From: Actinomadura sp. J1-007
GTDB lineage: Bacteria; Actinomycetota; Actinomycetes; Streptosporangiales; Streptosporangiaceae
Length of the DNA stretch: 64,000 nucleotides
Assembly (NCBI RefSeq): GCF_009793335.1
Contig: NZ_WING01000001.1
Coordinates: 248,001-312,000 of the forward strand
Direction: 5' to 3'
A program made the position numbers and the translations under genes. This document shows, piece by piece, positions 58,794 through 64,000 of the stretch (within the stretch, counting starts at the first letter, position 1; each line of letters opens with the position of its first letter). The notes under the pieces are model-generated. The model saw only the letters and a list, made by a program, of their open reading frames with translations. It had not been told where the DNA came from and did not search any database.

Positions 58794-59753
58794 CTATTGC
58801 CGCAGCTCGACGCGTTCCTCACCCGGCCGGGTGAGCGCGCGGGTGGTCCGGCGGGCGAGCCGGAGCCGCACGAACGCCTCGGGCGCCCCCGCCGCCGTCC
58901 ACAGCGCGAGCAGGGCCTGGACGGTGAACGCCTGGACGGGCCGGGTGCCGAGGAACAGCCCCGCCGTGTAGAGCGCGAACGCCCCGAGGGCGCCGACGGG
59001 CAGGCACGCGAGCCGCCGCCACAGGACGTCGGAGGGCCGGAACCAGCCGCGCCGGGCGAGGACCGACACCCCGGCGATGATGCCGAACAGCCCGCCGGAG
59101 GCCCCGGCGGCGTCGCCGAGCGTGACCGGCTGCGGCGTCCCGCCCGCGAGCGTGACCGCGCGCGCCCACGACGCGGGCCACGTCCACCCGGAGAGCGCGT
59201 CCACGGCCGCCCACGCGCCGCCGAGGAACGCGAGCGCGATCGCGAGCGCCATCGCGAGCTGCGCGGCGAGGGGCGCCCGCCGCCACGCCGGGACGACCAC
59301 GGGCTCCAGCGCCACCGCCGCGACCAGCACGACCGCGCCGATCGCCCAGCCCGCCAGCACCTGCCCGGCCGAGTGGACGCCGAGGTACACGCGGGACGCC
59401 CCGATCAGCACGACCAGCGCCGCCGCGCCCGCCCACAAAACCCGCCGCCGCGTCAGCGTCGCGGCGAACCCCCACACGACCGCGGCGTTCTGCGCGTGGC
59501 CGGACGGCATCCCGAACGACTCGATCGGCTCCCGCCCGGTGACGGACGGGTCCGTCCAGTACGGCCGGGGCGCGTGGAACGCCAGCTTCAGCACCGTGTT
59601 GAGCGCGGCCCCGAGCACGAGCACGACCCCGAGCCTGGCCCCGGCGCGGGGGCTCACGCACCAGAACACGACCACCAGGAGCGGCAGGTAGAAGCCCGCG
59701 CTCCCGACGAACGACAGCGCGTGCATGAGGCCGGTGAGCACGGGGCACTCCAC
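58794..59753 (-). CDS. PAP2-family phosphatase (membrane)
   Basis: 319 residues, GTG start. Tripartite active site: K-L-A-F-H-A-P-R-P (KX6RP), F-G-M-P-S-G-H (PSGH) and S-R-V-Y-L-G-V-H-S (SRX5H). About eight hydrophobic helices; the C-terminal half after residue 180 is an extra membrane domain. Likely dephosphorylates a lipid phosphate or polyprenyl pyrophosphate. It lies 12 nt upstream of rpe on the same strand. Confidence 0.88.
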   Translation of the reverse strand: MECPVLTGLMHALSFVGSAGFYLPLLVVVFWCVSPRAGARLGVVLVLGAALNTVLKLAFHAPRPYWTDPSVTGREPIESFGMPSGHAQNAAVVWGFAATLTRRRVLWAGAAALVVLIGASRVYLGVHSAGQVLAGWAIGAVVLVAAVALEPVVVPAWRRAPLAAQLAMALAIALAFLGGAWAAVDALSGWTWPASWARAVTLAGGTPQPVTLGDAAGASGGLFGIIAGVSVLARRGWFRPSDVLWRRLACLPVGALGAFALYTAGLFLGTRPVQAFTVQALLALWTAAGAPEAFVRLRLARRTTRALTRPGEERVELRQ

Positions 59754-59879
59754 GGGTGAGCGTTTCCCAGCAGGACGTTCGAGGCTACTGAGCGGACATC
59801 CGGAGGACGTTCGCGCGACACGTAAAGGTTCCCCGGCGCGCGGGCGCGCCCCCTGCCGCGCGGTGTCCCGTGCGGGACG

Positions 59880-61319
59880 TCACGCCTTGCGGAGCAGCGC
59901 CAGGAACATCGCGTCGGTGCCGTGCCGGTGCGGCCAGAACTGCGCGTACGGGCCGTCGCCCACCCCGCTCAGCCCCGGCGCGACCGTCCTCAGCGCGGAC
60001 GGCGCGTCGAGCCGTTCGACGCGGCCGCCGTCCCGGTCGCCGCCGCGCTCGCGGTCGTGCAGGACGTCGTCCACCACGACGCGCGTCTCGGCGAGGTGCG
60101 GCGAGCACGTGACGTACGCGACGACGCCGCCGGGACGGACCGCGTCGAGCGCCGACGCCAGCAGCGAGCGCTGGAGCGGACCGAGCTCCGCGACGGCCTG
60201 CGGGCCGCGCCGCCAGCGCGCCTCGGGGCGGCGGCGCAGCGCGCCGAGCCCCGTGCAGGGCACGTCGAGCAGGATCCGGTCGAACGATCCGGGCCGCCAC
60301 GCCGGGGCGGTCCCGTCCGCGACGACCACGCCCGCGCGGCCGTCCACGGCGCGGCCGACGAGCCCGGCGCGGTGCGGCTGGACGTCGGCGGCGAGGAGCC
60401 GCGCGCCCCGTTCGGTCGCGACGGCCGACAGCAGCCCCGCCTTGCCGCCGGGGCCCGCGCACAGGTCGGCCCATCGCGCGTCGGCGCCGTCCAGGGGCGC
60501 GGCGGCGAGGGCGAGGGCGACGAGCTGGCTGGCCTCGTCCTGCACGGCGGCGCGTCCGTCGCGGACCGCGGCGACGGCCGCCGGGTCGCCGTCGGGCAGG
60601 ACGGCGGCGTACGGCGAGTACGGCGCGGGTTCGGCGCCCGCCTCGTACAGCTCCTCCAGCGCGGCGCGGCCGGGACGGGCGACGAGGGTGACGCGGGGAC
60701 GGGCGTTGTCGGCGGCGAGCAGGCCGGCGATCTCGTCCCGGTCGGGGCCGAGCGCGTCGCGCATCGCGGAGACGATCCACTTCGGGTGGCTGTGCGCGAT
60801 CGACAGGCGGGTGGTCTCGTCGGCGTCGCCCGGCGCGACGATGGCGAGCCAGCCGTCCAGGTCGCGGGTGGTGACCTTGCGGAGCACCGCGTTGGCGAAC
60901 TTGGCCTGCCCCGGCCCGCTGACCGAGCGGGCCAGCTCGACGGCGGTGCCGACGGCGGCGTGCGGCGGGATGCGGGTGGCGAGGATCTGGTGGGCGCCGA
61001 GCCGCAGCACGTCGAGCAGCGGCGCGTCGATCCGGCGCAGCTCGCGGTCGCTGCACAGCGCGAGCACCGCGTCGTACGTGCCGCGCCCGCGCAGCGTGCC
61101 GTAGGTGAGCTCGGTGGCGAGCGCCGCGTCGCGCCCGGTCAGGCCGCGGTCGCGGAGCCGGGACGGCAGCAGCAGGTTCGCGTACGCGTCGCGGGTCTCC
61201 ACCGCCCGGATCACGTCGAACGCCGTGCGGCGGACGAGGTCCTGGGGTCGTCCGGTGTTGCGCGGCCCGCCGGGCCTGCGGTTGCGGTGGTCGCCGCGGC
61301 GTCTGGAGGTGGGCGGCAT
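59880..61319 (-). CDS. rsmB: 16S rRNA (cytosine967-C5)-methyltransferase
   Basis: 479 residues. N-terminal NusB-like RNA-binding domain (A-F-D-V-I-R-A-V, Y-G-T-L-R-G-R-G-T-Y), C-terminal SAM-dependent fold: D-L-C-A-G-P-G-G-K, D-V-P-C-T-G-L-G-A-L-R-R-R-P and Y-V-T-C-S-P with the two catalytic/support Cys. The first 25 residues are Arg-rich. ATG 61319 overlaps the fmt stop by 1 nt. The def-fmt-rsmB order is a standard translation operon. Confidence 0.93.
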   Translation of the reverse strand: MPPTSRRRGDHRNRRPGGPRNTGRPQDLVRRTAFDVIRAVETRDAYANLLLPSRLRDRGLTGRDAALATELTYGTLRGRGTYDAVLALCSDRELRRIDAPLLDVLRLGAHQILATRIPPHAAVGTAVELARSVSGPGQAKFANAVLRKVTTRDLDGWLAIVAPGDADETTRLSIAHSHPKWIVSAMRDALGPDRDEIAGLLAADNARPRVTLVARPGRAALEELYEAGAEPAPYSPYAAVLPDGDPAAVAAVRDGRAAVQDEASQLVALALAAAPLDGADARWADLCAGPGGKAGLLSAVATERGARLLAADVQPHRAGLVGRAVDGRAGVVVADGTAPAWRPGSFDRILLDVPCTGLGALRRRPEARWRRGPQAVAELGPLQRSLLASALDAVRPGGVVAYVTCSPHLAETRVVVDDVLHDRERGGDRDGGRVERLDAPSALRTVAPGLSGVGDGPYAQFWPHRHGTDAMFLALLRKA

Positions 61320-62254
61320 CAGTGCAGCGCGTCCTTACCGGTGAGGTCGAGGCCGCGGACCCAGTCGGCGGCGGCCATGCGGCGCTTGCCCTGCGGCTGG
61401 ACCTCGCCCAGCGCGACGGGCTGGGAGGCGGTGCCGACGAGCACCTCGCCCTTCCCGGCCCGGATCTCCCCCGGTGACAGCTCTCCGGACGGCGGCTCGC
61501 CCTCGGCGAGGCGCACGGGGCCGAGCTTGACGCGGACGTCCCGGAACATCGTCCACGCGCCCGGCGCGGGCGTGCAGGCGCGGACCAGCCGGTCGACGTG
61601 CCGCGCCGGCGCCTGCCAGTCGACGCGCGCGTCGTCCGGCGTCAGCTTGGCGGCGTGCGACACGCCCTCCTGCGGCTGCGGGCGGGCCTCCAGCACGCCC
61701 TCCTCGATGCCGTTCATCGTGTCGACGAGCAGCGAGGCGCCCGCGACGGCGAGCCGCCCGAGCAGGTCGCCGGTGGTGTCGGTCGGGAGGATCGGCTCGG
61801 TCAGCACGCCGTAGACCGGGCCGGTGTCGAGGCCCTCCTCGATCTGGAACGTCGCGGCGCCCGTCACGTCGTCGCCGTGCAGGATCGCGCGCTGCACGGG
61901 CGCCGCGCCGCGCCAGGCGGGCAGCAGCGAGAAGTGCAGGTTGACCCAGCCGTGCGCGGGGATGTCGAGCGCCTCGCGGGGCAGCAGCGCCCCGTACGCG
62001 ACGACGGGGCAGCAGTCGGGGGCGATCGCGCGGAGCCGGTCGAGGAACTCGGGGTCGCGGGCCTTGGCGGGCTTGAGGACCTCGACCCCGGCCTCGGCCG
62101 CGCGCTCGGCGACGGGGCTGGCGGCGAGCCTGCGGCCCCGCCCCGCGGGCGCGTCGGGCCGGGTGACGACGGCCGCGACCTCGTGCGAGGACGCCAGCAG
62201 CGCCTCCAGCGACGGGACGGACGTCTCGGGCGTGCCCGCGAAGACGAGCCTCAT
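61319..62254 (-). CDS. fmt: Methionyl-tRNA formyltransferase
   Basis: 311 residues. N-terminal formyl-transferase domain: [30 protein letters not shown] (catalytic Asn/His), [15 protein letters not shown]-terminal OB-like domain. It formylates initiator Met-tRNA. It starts directly after the def stop (TAG then ATG on the minus strand). Confidence 0.96.
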   Translation of the reverse strand: MRLVFAGTPETSVPSLEALLASSHEVAAVVTRPDAPAGRGRRLAASPVAERAAEAGVEVLKPAKARDPEFLDRLRAIAPDCCPVVAYGALLPREALDIPAHGWVNLHFSLLPAWRGAAPVQRAILHGDDVTGAATFQIEEGLDTGPVYGVLTEPILPTDTTGDLLGRLAVAGASLLVDTMNGIEEGVLEARPQPQEGVSHAAKLTPDDARVDWQAPARHVDRLVRACTPAPGAWTMFRDVRVKLGPVRLAEGEPPSGELSPGEIRAGKGEVLVGTASQPVALGEVQPQGKRRMAAADWVRGLDLTGKDALH

Positions 62255-62800
62255 CTAAAGCGCCTTCCCGAACGTGCGGTGCGGCGACTCCTTGACCACG
62301 GGCGCGGGGTCGCCGAACCACTCGGCCTCGCGGATCGCCTTCATCGCGGCCTTGCGCTGCTCGGGGTCCATCCGGTCGATGAAGATGATGCCGTCCAGGT
62401 GGTCGGTCTCGTGCTGGACGCAGCGCGCGAGCAGGTGCGTGCCCTCCAGCGTGATCGGCTCGCCGTGCATGTTGAAGCCCTTGGCGACGGCCCGTACGGC
62501 GCGCGGCGTGGGGAACGCCAGGCCCGGCAGCGAGAGGCAGCCCTCGTCGTCGGTCTCCCGCTCGTCCGACAGGTCGAGGGTGGGGTTGACGACGTGGCCG
62601 AGCCGGTCGTCGACGTAGTAGGTGAACACCCGCAGGCCCACGCCGAGCTGCGGCGCGGCGAGCCCCGCCCCCGGCGCGTCGATCATCGTGTCGGTGAGGT
62701 CCTTGACGAGCTGCCGCAGTTCCTTGTCGAAGTCCTTGACGGGCTCGGCCGCGGTGCGCAGCACGGGGTCGCCGAAGAGGCGGATGGGCTTGACGGCCAA
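62255..62800 (-). CDS. def: Peptide deformylase
   Basis: 181 residues. The three motifs G-A-G-L-A-A-P-Q, E-G-C-L-S-L-P-G and Q-H-E-T-D-H-L-D-G hold the metal-binding Cys and two His plus the catalytic Glu. It removes the formyl group from new proteins. TTG start 62800 with GGAG 6 nt upstream. First gene of the def-fmt-rsmB unit. Confidence 0.95.
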   Translation of the reverse strand: MAVKPIRLFGDPVLRTAAEPVKDFDKELRQLVKDLTDTMIDAPGAGLAAPQLGVGLRVFTYYVDDRLGHVVNPTLDLSDERETDDEGCLSLPGLAFPTPRAVRAVAKGFNMHGEPITLEGTHLLARCVQHETDHLDGIIFIDRMDPEQRKAAMKAIREAEWFGDPAPVVKESPHRTFGKAL

Positions 62801-62931
62801 CGAGGACTCCGTTCGTTCTCCTGATCGATCCCGCTCTGCCGGGCGGAACTGGCCTCCAGTTTACGGAGGTCCCGCGACCCGCCCGGCCCGCTGCGGCGGC
62901 GCGGGCGCCCGGCGGGCGTCCGGCGCGTGCC

Positions 62932-64000
62932 TCAGCCCGCGGGGCGCCCCGCCGCGCCCGCGGTCTGCGAGGCGCGCGAGCGGGCCTTGTAGGCGGCGGT
63001 GCGGGCGGCCTTGGCGACCGTACGGCGCGGATGGTGCTCGCCGAGCGCGTCCAGGACCTCGGCGACGGCGGGGTGGTCGGTGCGCCACATGCCGTCGACC
63101 ATCGTGTCGAGGTCGGCGCCGGGCGGGCTGTCGGCGAGGGCGGCGGCGACCGCGTCGGCCGGGTCGGCGCTCTCCAGCATCCCGGCGACGGTGTCGACGA
63201 ACACCCACAGGTACTCGTCGCGGGACAGCCCGCGGGCCGGCTCCCCCGCCGCGTTCAGCCACAGCACCGCGTACGGGGAGACGAGCGGGTGGTCCTGCGC
63301 GGCGCGGACCACGGGGGCGGCCTCCACGCCGATCCGGTGCAGGACGGCCGCGGCGAGGTTGCGGGCGCCCGCGCCGCCGGTGCGCATGACGTCGAGCAGG
63401 TCGGCGGCGGCGTCCTTCGCCTCGCGGGCGGCGAGCCAGCCGTCGATCTCGACGTCGGCGGTGTCGGGGCGGTGCCAGGCCAGGCCCTCGACCAGCGCCG
63501 TCGCCGGGGCCTCGGCGAGCTCGCCGACGACCGGCGCGGTGAACCCGTCGGCGAGCAGCAGCTCCCGGACGGCCCACACGCCGAGCGGGGTGAGCGCCGT
63601 GCCGGAACCGGCGTCCTCGACGACGCCCCACCGCGCGAGGTCGTCCAGCTCCAGGTCGAGGGCGTCCGCGACCGCGGTGGCGAGCGCGGTGCCGTCGGTG
63701 ACCTCGTACGCCTCGGTGACGTGGTCGAGCAGGGTGGAGCGCAGCGCCGCGGCGGGCGTCGGCTCCTCCTGCTCGTACAGGTGGATGAGGACGCCGGTCA
63801 GCTCGTTCTGGACGAGCTCGATCGCGTCCAGGCCGTCCTGCGGGTCGTGCTCGGGGACGGCGGCGGCGTCGAACAGCCGGAGCCACCCGGCCAGCAGCTC
63901 CGCGTCGTGCTCGGGGTCCGCGGACTCCAGGACGGGCAGGGCGGGGCCGGGCGCGGCGGAGCCGCCCTCGGCGGCGATCACGCCGGCCTCGACGGCGGCC
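62932..64000 (-). CDS. Hypothetical protein, 5' end beyond window
   Basis: The frame is open to the right edge, so only the C-terminal 355 residues or so are seen (A-A-V-E-A-G-V-I-A-A-E-G at the edge; a possible internal start at 63981). Mostly helical and acidic (E-L-L-A-G-W-L-R-L-F-D, D-L-E-L-D-D-L-A-R-W-G-V-V-E, T-P-L-G-V-W-A-V-R-E-L-L), ending in a basic Lys/Arg/Ala tail. The middle resembles a winged-helix-like segment of actinobacterial uncharacterised proteins. No function assigned. It ends 131 nt before def on the same strand. Confidence 0.7.
   Translation of the reverse strand, partial: AAVEAGVIAAEGGSAAPGPALPVLESADPEHDAELLAGWLRLFDAAAVPEHDPQDGLDAIELVQNELTGVLIHLYEQEEPTPAAALRSTLLDHVTEAYEVTDGTALATAVADALDLELDDLARWGVVEDAGSGTALTPLGVWAVRELLLADGFTAPVVGELAEAPATALVEGLAWHRPDTADVEIDGWLAAREAKDAAADLLDVMRTGGAGARNLAAAVLHRIGVEAAPVVRAAQDHPLVSPYAVLWLNAAGEPARGLSRDEYLWVFVDTVAGMLESADPADAVAAALADSPPGADLDTMVDGMWRTDHPAVAEVLDALGEHHPRRTVAKAARTAAYKARSRASQTAGAAGRPAG

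Overview
The window is very GC-rich, densely packed actinobacterial chromosome. The strong third-position G/C, the many GTG/TTG starts, the 4-nt ATGA/GTGA gene overlaps and the FMN-riboswitch rib operon near rpe, rsmB, fmt and def suggest a Streptosporangiales/Thermomonosporaceae-type soil actinomycete such as an Actinomadura relative. That genus-level guess is inference. No rRNA, tRNA, CRISPR array, integrase or insertion sequence was seen.

The left half (about 0.5-39.4 kb) is mostly nitrogen-compound catabolism. It holds cytosine permease and deaminase with an amino-acid permease (codB, codA, APC), a malonyl-CoA-synthetase-like enzyme (matB) with an EamA exporter and LysR regulator, and an ATP-dependent hydantoinase pair (hyuA/hyuB). 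It also holds a three-subunit molybdenum hydroxylase (medium, small, large), a uracil-type permease, a PucR regulator, and FdrA/DUF1116/DUF2877 genes (the AllFGH oxamate carbamoyltransferase families). Maturation genes for the hydroxylase lie in two places: a CoxG-like gene at 19 kb, and a MocA-like, XdhC, VWA and MoxR group at 35.6-39.4 kb. Read together, these genes could import, deaminate, oxidise and ring-open pyrimidines, purines or hydantoins and recover carbamoyl phosphate or malonyl-CoA; the substrate is not settled by sequence. Interleaved are three resistance-like genes (erythromycin-esterase family, Fsr-like MFS, APH), an FKBP, an ABC exporter, a polysaccharide deacetylase, a DUF6986 lyase, and a nitroreductase-hemerythrin fusion facing a MarR gene across a strong palindrome.

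From 39.5 to 49.6 kb come a TAT-exported sulfite-oxidase-family protein with a SBP56/methanethiol-oxidase protein and a membrane protein, a DD-peptidase with a lipoprotein, an alpha/beta hydrolase, and a large secreted subtilase. From 49.2 to 62.8 kb are housekeeping genes: a PH protein and hisG, then ribH, ribBA, ribM and ribE under an FMN riboswitch, and rpe, PAP2, rsmB, fmt and def. A TetR/SRPBCC pair with a perfect 14-bp-arm palindrome is inserted among them. Between hisG and ribH, where hisE is commonly found in actinobacteria, sits a decayed zincin-metallopeptidase (toxin-like) gene translationally coupled to a two-domain Cys-motif/SseB-like gene with lower GC. This is the most novel-looking accessory module here.

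Six clear genes (APH, ABC permease, polysaccharide deacetylase twice, fdrA, the VWA gene, the HAD gene) are broken by shifts that one added G or C at a G/C run would repair. This looks more like homopolymer undercalling in the assembly than like six independent pseudogenes.
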